From: Sorghum bicolor
Lineage: Eukaryota > Streptophyta > Magnoliopsida > Poales > Poaceae
Assembly (NCBI RefSeq): GCF_000003195.3
Contig: NC_012873.2
Span: forward strand, 27,226,547 to 27,290,546
Direction: 5' to 3'
Length of the DNA stretch: 64,000 bases
Under the pieces are notes generated by a model. That model had not been told where the DNA came from. It did not search any database and saw only the letters and a list, made by a program, of their open reading frames with translations. Of the stretch, positions 43,140 to 55,735 are shown piece after piece (position 1 is the first letter of the stretch; the number at the start of each line of letters is the position of its first letter). The position numbers and the translations under genes are program-made.

Positions 43140-46100
43140 GTAGGCATACTCCTCCGGTGGGTCAAGTTGGGTGCTTGACAGTGGCTGTACAAATCACATG
43201 ACCGGAGAAAAGAGTATATTCTCATCATATTCCCCAACTACAAATTCAAATGAAACAATCATATTTGGTGATAATTCTAAGGGGGGAGTGATTGGTCTTG
43301 GTAAGTGCAGGGGTATAAACCCCTATACCCTCATGGGCTCATATGGGCCGCACCATCAGAGGTGGCTCGGCCCACAAGATGAAGACGTGCGGCGCATGAC
43401 GCTGGTCGGCGTGCACCGCAAGGTTACAAGATATTGTACCAAATAGGATAGTTTACTTGGAACTCTGTCCCTTCATGATATATAAGGAGGGGCAGGGGTC
43501 CCCTAGAGGATAGGTCATACACACATCATCTCAACTCAACACAATCCACAGCAATACAATCAGACGCAGGACGTAGGTATTACGCCCACACGGCGGCTGA
43601 ACCTGGATAAAAACCTTGTCCGTGTCTTGCGTCACCGTCAAGTTCGTAGCTTGCGCACCGTCTACCAATAAACTACTACCGTGGGTATACCCCAAGGTAG
43701 ACTGCCGACTAGCTTTCGTCGATAGTGAGGCAAGGGACCCCCCTAGGACACATTATCTCAACACAATTCAATACAATCAGACGCAGGACGTAGGTATTAC
43801 ACCCACACGGCGGCAGAACCTGGATAAAAACCTTGTCTGTGTCTTGCGTCACCATCAAGTTCGTAGCTTGCGCACCGTCTACCGATAAACTACTACCGTG
43901 GGTATACCCCAAGGTAGACTGCCGACTAGCTTTCGTCGACAGTAAGGTAGCTATTACACTTAATCATTCAATCTCAAATGTCCTACATGTAAATCCGTTA
44001 GGATACAACTTGCTATCGGTTTCACAATTGTGTGCAGCCGGTTACAATTGTCTCTTTACGGATAAGGGTGTGGAGGTCTCTAGGAGAGGATTCCTCTATT
44101 GTCTTTATAGGTCGTTTGAAGGGCAAACTTTACCTAGTTGATTTCAACGAAAGTAAAGGAAAGCTTGAGACTAGTTTAGTGGCAAAATCTAGCAAGGACT
44201 GGTTGTGGCATCGCCGACTAGCTCATGTTGGGATGAGGAACTTGGCCAAACTCCTAAAAGACAACCACATTCTTGGACTAACCAATGTTGAATTTGAAAA
44301 GGACAAGATATGTAGTGCTTGCCAAGCCAAAAAACAAGTTGGCGTACCACACCCACAAAGAGTATCATGACCACTACACAACCCTTGGAGTTGATTCACT
44401 TGGATCTCTTTGGGCCAGTTGCTTACCTAAGCCTCGGGGGTAACAAGTATGGCTTAGTAATAGTTGATGATTATTCACATTTCACTTGGGTGTTCTTTGT
44501 GTATGATAAGTCATAGGTACAAGAAAAGGTGAAGATCTTTATGAGAAGAGCACAAAAGGAATTCGGTCTCCCTATCAAGAAAATGAGAAGTGAAATGGAA
44601 CCGAATTTATGAATACTCAAGTTGAAGAGTTTCTTGATGATGAAGGCATAAAACATGAATTTTCAACTCCATACAACCCGCAGCAAAATGGTGTAGTAGA
44701 GAGGAAGAATAGAACACTCATTGATATGGCAAAAACAATGCTTGATGAATACAAGACCTCTGACATATTTTGGTGTGAGGCCATCAATACCGCTTGCCAT
44801 GCAATCAATCGTCTCTACCTACACAAGAAGCTCAAGAAAACATCTTATGAACTACTAACTGGTAACAAAGCAAAGGTGTCTTATTTTAGAGTGTTTGGGT
44901 GCAAGTGTTTCATACTTAATAAAAGATCCAAAACCTCTAAATTTGCACCTAATGTTGATGAGGGTATCCTTCTTGGTTATGGATCAAATGAACATGCCTA
45001 CCGCATCTACAACAAAACCTCCGGTAGAGTTCAAGTTGCTATAGACGTGTCATTTGATGAATCCAACGGCTCTCAAGTAGAGCATCTTGATGAAAGTGTT
45101 GTAGGAAATGAAGATCCACTGTGTGATGCAATCAAGCACTTGGCCACTAGAGAAATCAAGCCACAAGAAAACATGGACATAGGAAAGGAGGATCCCCAAG
45201 ATGATGCTGCAAAGTCTTCCGCTGACACTCTTGATGGAGATGTGCAGGCCACACCTACTGCCGACCAGCAGGGCGGTAGTGCCGCCCCTCCCTCTACAGC
45301 AACAGAAGCAACACATGCTCAAGGACGTGATCTCTCACCTATTCTTGAACTTGAAGTAGATGACGTGCCAGCTGATAATCAAGAAGATGTGGAGCATCCA
45401 AGACTACGCCAAACAATTCAAAGAGATCATCCCGCTGATAACATTCTTGGAAGCCTATGAAAGGGAGTGTTGACTAGATCTCATTTAGCAAGTTTTAGTC
45501 AACATTTTTCTTTTGTCTCTTCTATTGAACTAGATAAGATAGAGAAGGCGTTGGCTGATGAGGATTGGGTCTTGGCCATGCAAGAAGAGCTCAACAACTT
45601 TGAGAGAAATCAAGTATGAACTCTTATTGAGAGACCAAATACAAATGTCATTGGCACCAAATGGGATTTTCGTAATAAGCAAGATGAAAATGGTGTGGTG
45701 ACAAGAAACAAGGCAAGATTGGTGGCTCAAGGATACACACAAGTTGAAGGATTGGACTTTGATAAGACATTTGCACCGGTGGCAAGGCTTGAAGCTATAC
45801 GAATACTTTTGGCCTTTGTTGCCCACCATAACTTCAAGCTGCATCAAATGGATGTCAAAAGTGCATTTCTTAATGGTCCCATACAAGAATTAGTGTATGC
45901 TGAGTAGCCACCGGGTTTTGAAGATCCCAAGTTTCCAAATCACGTCTACAAACTCCAAAAGGCGCTCTATGGGCTCAAACAAGCACCAAGAGCATGGTAT
46001 GAATGGCTTAAGGAATTCTTGCCTAAAAAAGGCTTTGAAATAGGCAAAGCCAATTCTACCCTTTCCACTCACAAAGTTGGTAATGATATATTTGTGTGCC

Positions 46101-47057
46101 AAATATATGTCGATGACATAATATTTGGTAGTACTAACCAAAGCTTTTGTGAGAAGTTTAGTAGGATCATGACAAAGAGGTTTGAGATGTCCATGATGGG
46201 TGAGCTAAAGTTCTTCCTTGGATTTCAAATCAAGCAATTGAAGGAAGGGACTTTCATTAGTCAAACCAAGTACACCCTAGACATGCTGAAGAAGTTTGAC
46301 ATGGAGAAAGCAAAGCCAATCAAAACTCCCATGCCAACAAATGGACATCTTGATCTTGATGAGAAAGGGAAAGCCGTCGACATCAAGGTATATCGTTCTA
46401 TGATAGGCTCCTTACTTTATTTGTGTGCATCTAGGCCCGATATAATACTTAGTGTGTGCATGTGTGCTAGATTTCAAGCTAACCTGAAAGAGTGCCACTT
46501 GGTGGCTGTTAAAAGAATCTTGAGATATTTAGTATACACTCCTAACCTTGGCTTGTGGTATCCTAAGGGCTCCAAGTTCAATCTACTTGGCTATTCAGAT
46601 TCCGATTATGCCGGTTGCAAGGTAGATAGAAAAAGCACTTCAGGGACATGTCAATTCCTTGGACGATCCCTAGTGTCTTGGAGTTCTAAAAGCAAAATTG
46701 TGTAGCCCTTTCCACACCTGAGGCCGAGTATGTTGCAGCCGATGCATGTTGTGCTCAACTACTTTGGATGAGGCAAACCCTTCGTGATTTCAGATGTCTT
46801 TTTACCAAAATCCCACTCTTATGTGACAATGAAGTGCCATAAAACTTGCAAACAATCCCATAAGTCATTCAAGAACTAAGCACATAGACGTCTGACATCA
46901 CTTCTTGAGAGACCATGAAGCCAAAGGAAATATCGAAATTAGCCATGTGAGCAGTGAAAAGCAACTAGCCGATATCTTCACTAAGCCTCTTGATGAGTCA
47001 AGGTTTTGTGCTTTGCGTAGTGAGCTGAATATACTTGATTCTCGTAACATGGTTTGA
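43140..47057 (+). pseudogene. pol: Copia Pol: protease, integrase, reverse transcriptase, RNase H
   Basis: Protease: WVLDSGCTNHMTGE (43165-43206). The frame is cut by a 636-bp solo LTR but joins exactly as GLGK|VAITL when that and one GTAAG are removed. Integrase: WHRRLAHVGMRNL ... CSACQAKKQ (zinc region), LELIHLDLFGPV (D), STPYNPQQNGVVERKNRTL (E). The second Asp region is damaged near 44560-44610. Reverse transcriptase: [40 protein letters not shown] and IYVDDIIFGST (YVDD). RNase H: SDSDYAGCKVDRKSTSG (D) and STPEAEYVAADACC (E). At least seven stops or shifts (e.g. 44368, 45458, 45617, 45905, 46703, then several in the RNase H tail). Dead copy. Confidence 0.88.
43306..43941. mobile_element. 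Solo LTR (636 bp) inside Copia protease/integrase frame
   Basis: Begins TGCAGGGG, ends GTCGACA, and is flanked by GTAAG on both sides (43301-43305, 43942-43946). Removing it restores the Copia reading frame. The start GGGTATAAACCCCTATACCC is a near palindrome. The last two-thirds are a 217-bp tandem duplication (matching points 43561/43778 and 43714/43931). TG...CA ends and a 5-bp duplication without internal region fit a solo LTR left by LTR-LTR recombination. The open frames inside are incidental. Confidence 0.8.
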
Positions 47058-47129
47058 ATTCCAGCACACAACTTGTTTGATTATCTAGTATGCATAGGCA
47101 AAAATTTGTGAAAAGTTCAATTATATCCT

Positions 47130-49391
47130 TCAAAACCTGCTTTCGGTGTCTCGAGGTGGGCCATCTTCGCCGTTTCTGTCGATCTGCAATCAGATGTGCT
47201 CGCTGCATGGGTCTGGGTCATATTCAAAAGTTTTGCACAAAAGTGTCTAGAGTTCAGCCCAAGTTTTGGAAGCCCAAAGCATTTCTTTCCCAAGCACAAC
47301 CCACGATGAGCTGGAAGCCCAGGGACGACATCTAGGAGACCGCCGTTGATCAAAGTGTTGACCTAATAAGACCTTTAATCAGAGTCCCTTTGCCTGTGTT
47401 ACACAAACTCGAACACAACAAGCAATATACATCTACAGTAAACCCCGTCACCCCTCCATCGCCGCCGGCCGAAGCACAACACCCTGCTGCTGCAATGGCC
47501 AATTTTGAGGTCAACCCCACACCCTACGTCCCCATGGGGATGGACATTGAGCAGTGGGCGAGGCCTGCACGAGGAAGGATGGTGATCTCTGGGCACCCGC
47601 CACGACATCATGAACAGTACACCATCATCACGCTCACGCCGGCGCCACAAGAGAATGTGCAGCAGATCCAGCAAGCTATTCAGGATGTCAGAGCCTACTT
47701 TGAAGGCCCTCGTCAGGTTCAGACTCTCTCGGCCTGTGCTTCACCTTTAGGACTTTGCCTGGTGGAATTCCAGTCGCCAGTTTCTAGGGTTGCTATGATA
47801 AATATGAATCCACATATTATGGCTGATGGTAGGGAGATTTTTGGTGAAGCTCATGATAATGGATTAAACTTGAGAGCCTGCCCTTTTAGTCGTACTTGCT
47901 AGATCATGTTGCTCTGCTTCCCCCTAGATTTCCAAACCAGGGCCTATCTGGAACAAGCAGTCAATTTATTTGGGAACGTCTTGACTTGGACAAACAATGA
48001 TCATTGCAAAACTAGAGTGCTGATGAGATGTTCTGTGTTGCATGCAACTAAAATCCCTAGAAGTATTATTGTTTGTCGTTCTGCAGTGGTAGGAGGAGCT
48101 GGTCAATCTTGGACTATGCCAGTCTTTGTGTTAAACTCTGTCAACAATGAGGTTTTGCCAGTAGATGAAGAACCTCTTCCTCACAATGGGAACCCCCATC
48201 CAATGCCAGGTCAGCAAAATGATGACCACCACCAGCATGACTGGTTTGATGACATCCAGGACCTACAGGCAGTTGACCAAGCAAATCTGGATGAAGGTTG
48301 GGAGCCACTCATGCCAAATACAGCTCCAGCAGCTATGAATGCAAATGACTGGGGTGACTGGCAGCAAGAGGGAGAGCAAGTAGATGAAAATGAATTACAT
48401 CAGGTATAGGCTCTTGCTGACAACCTTGTTCAACAAGCTGGGGTATGGTCCAATACCTTCAGTGCAAATGCTATTGCAGGATGTGTTACAAGCCACCTTT
48501 CAGAACATCCCCAAACCCTAAGTTCAGAGGCCAGTAGCCCTGGGACTGACACCTTTTCTGAATCTTCAGCATTTATAGGGGTCTATCATGCTTCAGCTTA
48601 GTCTTAAAAAGCATGAACTCCCATAGAACCTGAAGGCTCAGATAGCTTTTGGGAAAAGATCTGTTATCTCCTTTGGCAGCAATCATAGCTGCAACCAAGA
48701 ATTGGAGTTTCTCCTTTGGGGCAATAAAATGGAAGCTTCGGGTTCTGAAGGTACAAAGCTAGTGAGAATGGATGCAGGCTATTACTCTGACATCAGCCTT
48801 CTGCCAAGACACAGCCGACAACAGGATGAAAGTGAACAGTATAAGATGTCGCAAGTGGCCAAAAACTAAAGTGTTGTTCAGAATGCTCTGACGGCATCCT
48901 CGGATCTAAGTATCTCAGATGGTATGCAGCAAGGCTCTCAAGTTTCTACTCTTAGTTTTTCTAAGGTCACCACAGTCATGGATGAGGGATTAATTAAGGA
49001 CATTCAGCTTTTGGATGGCTATATACAGCAAGTGGTGCAGTATGTTATTCCTATTCAAGCTATTCCCCCAAGTGCTCCAAAGAAACGAAAGAGTAGGAAA
49101 AGACCAACACCGATAGTGGATGATGAGGTCAAGAGAAGTGCCAGAATTAGCAAAAATCCAGCCTATCAGCACATGGAACTTGATGCTAAATCCAAGCCTA
49201 GGAAGTTGTTCAAAGAGGACACAGTGAAGATGCAGGAGCAACTCGACCAAGCTATTACAGATGCAATCGAGGCAGATAAAATGCTGCCACTCCAGATCTT
49301 ACAAGATGTTGCTATCAACTTCTGCCAGGTGCCTCCTGAGGAGATCACTGAAGAACAACTTCTCCAGAACAAGTCTAATGTTAATACTTAG
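47130..49391 (+). pseudogene. LINE ORF1 (CCHC zinc knuckles, RNA-binding protein)
   Basis: Begins inside two CCHC-type knuckles: CFRCLEVGHLRRFC and CARCMGLGHIQKFC (47137-47232). A stop at 47333 breaks the frame. It resumes at 47390-47902 (SVRAYFEGP-type, SPVSRVAMI), then 47906-48409 (DFQTRAYLEQAVNLFG, KIPRSIIVCRS), the typical grass LINE ORF1 body. 48410-48920 is the same gene with several stops. 48924-49391 holds the C-terminal part with a basic KKRKSRKRP stretch and RSARISKNPAYQHM. It ends TAG just 98 bases before ORF2. In intact LINEs this protein binds the element's RNA. Confidence 0.7.
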
Positions 49392-49489
49392 ATGTTTGGG
49401 TACTGGAATGGGCAGTATAAAGCTTGGTCTTGTTTTACTCTATCTCTTTTGGGTAGTGACTTTGTCTCTACTTTGCTACTTCTTTTTGA

Positions 49490-52400
49490 TTGGCTTCCAT
49501 GGATATTAGCCGTAATTGGAATGTGTTATGCTTGAATGTCCCAGGGTTGAATGATCAGAATAAATGGGGTATGGTTAGAAATAAGATTGAGGAAAGTGGT
49601 TGTTCCATGTTTTGTTTTCAAGAAACAAAATTGGAGGAATTCAACCTCTTTATGTTACATAAATTTGTGCCCAGACGTTTTGACTGCTTTGAATTTAGTC
49701 CCTCTGCGGGTGCTTCTGGTGGTATCCTAGTAGCCTGGAATTCAAAATTTTTCTCAGCAAATACGGTGGATATTCAGCCCTTTGTTGTACATATACAAGT
49801 CACATCAGTGCACAATTTGGAAACCTGGCAACTAATTACTGTTTATGGCCCCACAAGAGAATCTGAACGAACATATTTTGTGTCATGGCTCTATAGTCTA
49901 AATCTTGAAGAAGATGATCAGCTTCTCCTTCTTGGCGACTTCAACTTTTATAGAACAACTGCAAATAGAAACAAGGCAGGTGGAAATGCTAATGATATGA
50001 TACTGTTCAATGATATTATTCACACGTTAGGTTTAGTTGAACTCCCTTTGAAAGGCAGAAGTTATACCTGGTCAAATATGCAAGAACAACCTTTTATTGG
50101 TGCAGCTTGACTGGTTTTTCACTTCAGCAGCTTGGAGTCTAATTTATCCAAACACAGTGGTCTTGCCTCTAGCTAGAAGTGTCTCCGATTACACTCCTTG
50201 CAAGGTCCAAATTGGCACCTCAATCCCAAAGGCCTCATTGTTTAGATATGAGAATCGTTGGCCTTTATTGCTAGGGTTTATGGAAGTTGTCCCAACTGCA
50301 TGGATGTCAACCTCGAATTCCAATGCAGCTAGGAACATTACAGCCAAACTCAAGGCACTCAGAACAGCTCTAAAGACTTGGTCTAAAGATCATTCAAGTC
50401 TACAAGTTCTAATAAATAATTGCAATATAGTAATTACTGCCATGGATGATTTGGAAGAAGTGAGGCATCTGCATGTTCCTGAAAGGAATTTTAGAAGTAT
50501 TATTCAGAAACAGTTAAAAGTCATACACAGAAATCAATATGGCTTCCTACAAGGCAGGACAATTCAAGATTGTCTGGGTTGGGCTTTTGAATACCTCCAT
50601 CAGTGCCATACTTCTAAAAGAGAGATAGTTATCTTACAGATAGACTTTGAAAAAGCCTTTGATTTAGTGGAGCATAGTGATATTATAAGTATTCTGCAAG
50701 CAAAAGGATTTCCCCCAAGATGGTGTAAGTGGATAAAACAAATTCTTGCTTCAGGAACTTCTTCTATCCTACTGAATGGAGTTCAAGGAAAGGACTTTCA
50801 CTGTAAGAGAGGGGTCAGGCAGGGGGACCCCCTCTCGCCTCTGCTTTTTGTCTTGGCTGCCGATCTTCTCTAGTGCATTGTTAATAGAGCTTACCAGCAA
50901 GGCTTGCTAACTCTGCCAATCCCCAACAGAGATGTGGATCTTATCCAATAGTACAGTATGCAGATGATACTCTATTAATCCTTCCGGCTCATGCCAGGCA
51001 ACTTTTTTGCCTTAAAGCTTTGCTTAACAGCTATGCAGATTCAACTGGACTGAAGGTGAACTTTCATAAGTCTTACCGTATTCCCATCAATGTCCCTGCA
51101 GAAAGGGTGCCATTGCTTACAGGGGTTTTTGGTTGTACTGAAGGACAACTGTCTTTCACTTATTTGGGAATTTCTTTGGGGACAACAAAGCCATTAATCA
51201 AGGATTATGCTCCACTCATCTGTAGAATTGAAAGGAAGCTGTCAGCCAGTTCAGTGTTCCTTCAGTATTCAGTAAGACTACAATTAATCAACTCAGTCAT
51301 CTCCTATTTGCCAACCTACCTGATGTGCACGCTCAGCCTGCCCAAAACTGTAATTGAGACTATTGATAAGTTTAGGAAAAATTGTCTATGGAGGGGATCT
51401 GATATCAACGCAAAAGGATATAATTTAGCTGCTTGGGACAAAGTTTTAATGCCTAAGAGTAAAGGGGGACTAGGCATTAAAGATTTGCAACTGCAGAATG
51501 AAGCCCTGCTGATGACGCATTTAGCTAAATTTTATAATAAAGCCCAAGTGCCATGGGTGCAACTGATCTGGTCCACTCATTATCAGAACAAGGTGCCTCA
51601 TTTAGCTCCTGCCAAAGGATCCTTCTGGTGGAAGGATGTGCTCAAGCTGTTTGATAAATTCAGAGATCTAACAGACTGCATACCAGGTGAAGGGGATACA
51701 GTAGGTCTTTGGGTTGATCAATTTGAGGAAGCACCCCTATCAGTTATGTTCCCAAGACTTTTCAATTATGCCATTGATCAGACAATATCACTGAAAGCTA
51801 GCCTGACTGACAATCTGTTAAACCTGTTTAGGCTGCCCATGTCAAGGGAAGCTTTCAATGAGTTTCAACAGTTCAATGAGATAGTGGGAGGATACAAAGA
51901 CCAAGGATATCTCACTGATGTATGGGTAACAAAATGGCAAAGTGGTTTATACACATCAAGAATGGCTTATAATGAGAACTTTAAAGATATTCATCCTCCA
52001 GTGATCTTTGCTTGGTTGTGGAAATCCAAATGCATGCCAAAGATCAAATTTTTCATGTGGCTGTTGTTGGTGGACAGGCTTAACACGAGAGGTATGTTGC
52101 TTCGAAGAAATATGCACCTAGAGGAGGGTTACTGTTGTGCTATTTGTCTACTCCCAGTTACAGAGACATCTTTGCATTTGTTTTTTGAATGCTCTGCAAG
52201 TGTTTCAAGATGGTACTCAATTGGTATACAATGGAACATACAGCAAGATGTGGGACAGATGATTTTACAGTAGAAAAATAATTTTGTTGGGCCTTTCTTC
52301 TTGGATCTGGTAATGATAGCAGCTTGGTCTATTTGGAAGGAGAGGAATGAATACATTTTCAATCACAAGCCACCTTCACTGAATGGCTGGAACAGAATCT

Positions 52401-52490
52401 TCAAGACTGAAGTTAATCTTCATCTTTTCAGGCTCCCCCAACATAAAAGATTTTTAGTTATGGCTTGCTTGAACCAGATCTGATCTTTGT
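49490..52490 (+). pseudogene. LINE ORF2: endonuclease and reverse transcriptase, internally deleted
   Basis: 49490-50110 is the apurinic-type endonuclease (NVPGLND, FQETKLEE, LLGDFNFYR, YTWSNMQ). It shifts frame at about 50100 into 50097-50873, where [15 protein letters not shown] runs straight into [17 protein letters not shown]. About 200 residues normally lie between these, so the N-terminal RT region has been deleted near 50500. RT motifs: [27 protein letters not shown], then PIVQYADDTLLIL (YADD) near 50950. 51020-52273 carries the thumb, connection and zf-RVT (MPKIKFFMWLLLVDRLNT, CCAICLLPVTETSLHLFFEC). The tail (LDLVMIAAWSIWKERNEYIF) continues to about 52490. Confidence 0.85.
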
Positions 52491-52893
52491 AAATTTCACA
52501 TGTAACTCCTCACTTCCTCCCTGCCCTTGTTTCCTTAGGGCAATCATAGGTAAGTGTAGAGTTTTTTCTCTTCTCTGTTCAGTTAGCCGCTAGCTAAGTC
52601 CTGTACCCTCTCTTTTGTCTTAATATATTTCACTGGGGAGCAAGGATCCACGGTTTTCCTCAAAAAAATGTCTCAAATATCATGACTATAGTTTGAATGT
52701 TGTTTTGTTTCTAGTCATGGTGTTTGAGTTGTATGTATTCATATCTGAAGCATTATAAAGAAGTTTAAAGCTAAGTAACTCTCTGTTATCAAGGAGGGCG
52801 ACAGTGCCGCCCATTAGGGCCGGCAGTGCCGCCCATTAGGGCCGGCAGTGCCGCCCTAAGTGTTCTAGCTAGGACACACCTGGACAGATCCTC
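52491..52893 (+). other. LINE 3' UTR and residual Copia 3' segment with GGCAGTGCCGCC repeats
   Basis: 52491-52667 is the LINE 3' UTR (ending in an A run). 52668-52893 is Copia 3' non-coding DNA with three copies, 22 bp apart, of a GGGC(C/-)GGCAGTGCCGCCC palindrome at 52796-52856. At about 52893 it joins element A2. No gene. Confidence 0.55.
52796..52856. repeat. Three tandem GGCAGTGCCGCC palindromes
   Basis: Copies at 52796-52812, 52817-52834 and 52839-52856, separated by ATTA. Three related copies lie in the Copia coding region (42766-42780, 42786-42802, 45271-45287). Confidence 0.85.
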
Positions 52894-53774
52894 AAAGTGG
52901 ATAGCTCATTCATCATAGAGAGATGATCCATGGAGGGTGCAACAAACACGATGCACAACCGCTAAGAAAGGAAAGCTTCCACAAGGTGATACTATACCAT
53001 CACTCTTCAAGCAAGGTAACATCTTAAGGTACTTGACTATCACTTTTATAAGCTTCTCCTTGGTTCTGGCGTTCATATAAATAAAAGAGACAAACATGTA
53101 TGATTTACAACTCTAGATTAACCAACCCAACTGATTCAACATGTTTAGTCCTTTAATCCTTGTTCTTAGTACTACCTCCATGATCCCACACGCCTAATCA
53201 TACGAGCTAAAATGTTACACATTCAATCATTGAGAGATACAAAGAAAAAGACATATACATAGATAGATTATCTTTCTATAAGGTTGAGCGATCTGATCTG
53301 ACAAATGTTATAAGTGCTACACTCATAAACTTTTCATCCATCAACTTTGTCTTGCTCACTATGCTTAGGGTTAGAGAAGAACAAATACACTTTAGGTTCT
53401 GTTGGTGTTTTCCACCAACAGGACCCATGCACTTGATCTCTGCCTTGTCTCTATGAGCAGGTACACTTTGAGCAAAACACGGAGGAGTTTTATAACTCTC
53501 AGACTCTACCAAGTGAAGGACCTAGATCTACGAGCACAAACACACTGAGCAGGTTACTGCCAACGCCGTACTTCGAACTGCTGGGCAAACGAAGAACATG
53601 GGTGACACCGTATCAAGAGGTGCAGACGTCAAGGTCCGCACCTGAATCAAATGACGCACCTGAAGAATGAACACGGTGAGAAGTCTTGTTAAGAAGACTT
53701 AAAATATTGAACCCTCGCCGAAAGGTAAGATCGGTAGTTATCCATATTTATCCTCTCTGCATTCCCTTTTCCCT

Positions 53775-55735
53775 TTAATTATTTACTTTCCTTAAATAGT
53801 TTATTAGTTAATCATGCTATCTTGAAAAGAAAATAAAAATGTTAAAAAATACTAAGCCCCATGTGAGTATACGAGTGGCATAAAACCCATAAGTACCTTC
53901 ACTGTGGTGGCATAAAAATAAAATAAATATTTCTTTTCTGCTTTATAAAATAAAAATATAAAAACAGGGAGTAATATTTATTGAGGAAGCTCAACATGAT
54001 GAAGGCTAGATATTTATACTAACACTTAATTAGTTCCACAAGCTTTGTTGTCTATTTGAGCTCCACAGAATTTAAGAATCAAGAAGACTAGCAGACGGAG
54101 GACATTCTAATCGCTGTCAGAATGCTGCTGACTTTCAAATACACCTCTGCCACCTGCTAACTACATCAAGAGAAATTACGTCAAAATTCAGCTTGGGGGA
54201 GAGCACCCTCATTTATCTCGCTAAGTATTTCTACCTATCTTTATACTTATATTATATTAGAATATTAAAATACATAAACTATGAAAAACCAAATAAAGAT
54301 TTTGTGCTTATATATATCTTTTGCTTAGTGTGTTTAATAAATAAATAAAGTGGCTATGCTAATCTGAATCTTAATAATAAAACTCTAGCATGGATATGAT
54401 GAATAGTTGCTCTGTCTAATTTGCAAATTTGAAGTTCTCTCTCAAGTTTAGACATAACTGTTATAATTTAAAGCTTGCTCTAGATCTAAACTTGTGCGAT
54501 AAAAACTTGATCTGAAATCTAAGTTGTTAACGGATATGATATGGGAAGGTTGAGCTGTTGTTTATCTGTTCTTAGAGATGCTAGAATTCTGGAGAATTTT
54601 ATCTTTGAAAAATCTTTAAAATATTGCATGATGAGTTCCTGTATGATGAAAGTTTAAATTCCTACCACAGTCATATATACATGCTTGCTAGACTTTGAGC
54701 CACACATTTACTATTTACTACTTATGAGCATTGTCGACTTAAGTTATCTTTTTCCTTTCAATTATTTAAAATAGTTTGCTTAGTTAATCAAGTTCATGCT
54801 ATCTTGAAAAGAAAATAAAAATGTTAAAAATAGTAAGCCCCATGTAAGTATGCTCATGACATAAAACCCATAAGTACATTCACTGAGGTGGCGGAAAAAT
54901 AAAATAAATATATTCCTGTCCCATAAATATGAAAATATAAAAATAAGATTGTGATCCTACTAAAGAGTGTAACATTAATTGAGGAGGCTCAACATGATAA
55001 AGGCTAGATATTTATGCTAACACTCAACTAGTTCCACAAAGCTTTGTTGTCTATTTGAGCTCCACAGAATTCAAGGATCAGAGAAGACTAGCAGACGGAG
55101 GACATCCTAATCGCTGTCAGGGTGCTGCCGACATTCACCACCTGCTAGTTACATCAGAAGAAATGGCATCAAAATCCAGCTTGGGGGAGAGCACCCCCAT
55201 TTATCGAGCTAAGTGTTCTACTCACGTTTATATTTCACTCAAATAATAAAAAGATGCATAATCATAAAAACCCAAATAAAGATTTTGTGCTTATATATAT
55301 CTTTGCTTAGTTTGCTAAATAAATAAATAAATAAAGTTTGCTATGAACCCTCATGATAAGCTCTCACATGGAAATGATGAATAGTTGCTCTGCCATGACT
55401 AGTTCTCAAAATTGAAATCTCTCTCAAGTTTAGGAATGACTGGTATTAATTAAGTTTTTTCTAAACCTAAACTTGTGGAAAGAGTACTTGATCTAAAGTC
55501 TAAGACGTTAACGGATATGATATGGGAAGGTTGAGCTGCTGTTTATCTGTTCCTAGAGATGCTAGAATTCTGGAGAATTTTATCTTTCAAAATCTTTAAA
55601 ATGTTGCATGATGAGTTCCTGTATGACGAGAGTTTAAAATCCTACCACAGCCATATATACATGCTTGCTAGACTTTGAACCATACATTTACTTTGTACTG
55701 CTTATGAGCATTGAGTGTGGTCAAGCTGTGTAGAC
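53775..55735 (+). repeat. Imperfect tandem duplication, about 980-bp unit, in A2
   Basis: CGGATATGATATGGGAAGG at 54531 recurs at 55512 (offset 981). The AAAGAAAATAAAAATGTTAAAAA block at 53825 recurs near 54802. Both units contain GCTTGGGGGAGAGC, a polypurine-like motif. Element A has one unit only. Confidence 0.8.

Larger units (their letters stand above)
47110..52667 (+). mobile_element. L1-type LINE, 5'-truncated, inserted in the Copia 3' region
   Basis: Plus strand. Boundaries are approximate: it begins just before the ORF1 zinc knuckle (about 47110) and ends with a short A run, CCTCAAAAAAA, at about 52667. On either side is Copia 3' sequence. It carries ORF1 (RNA-binding, CCHC) and ORF2 (endonuclease, reverse transcriptase, zf-RVT). 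No target duplication was identified with certainty. Multiple stops and an internal ORF2 deletion make it inactive. Confidence 0.82.
40141..52893 (+). mobile_element. Decayed Ty1/Copia (SIRE/Maximus-like) element, interrupted by a solo LTR and a LINE
   Basis: Plus strand. It starts with the last ~43 bases of a Copia LTR (ending CCTACA at 40183), then primer site, long gag with coiled-coil extension, and pol in Copia order (protease, integrase, RT, RNase H) to about 47057. It resumes at about 52668-52893 after the LINE. The extended Gag C-terminus and the layout resemble the SIRE/Maximus (Opie/Ji) group. No 3' LTR is present. Many stops and shifts make it defective. Confidence 0.82.

Noticed and set aside
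43616..43912. Two similar small ORFs
   Set aside because: They are the two copies of the 217-bp duplication inside the solo LTR.
43523..43941. CRISPR-like or satellite array
   Set aside because: Only two long copies without spacers; it is a tandem duplication.
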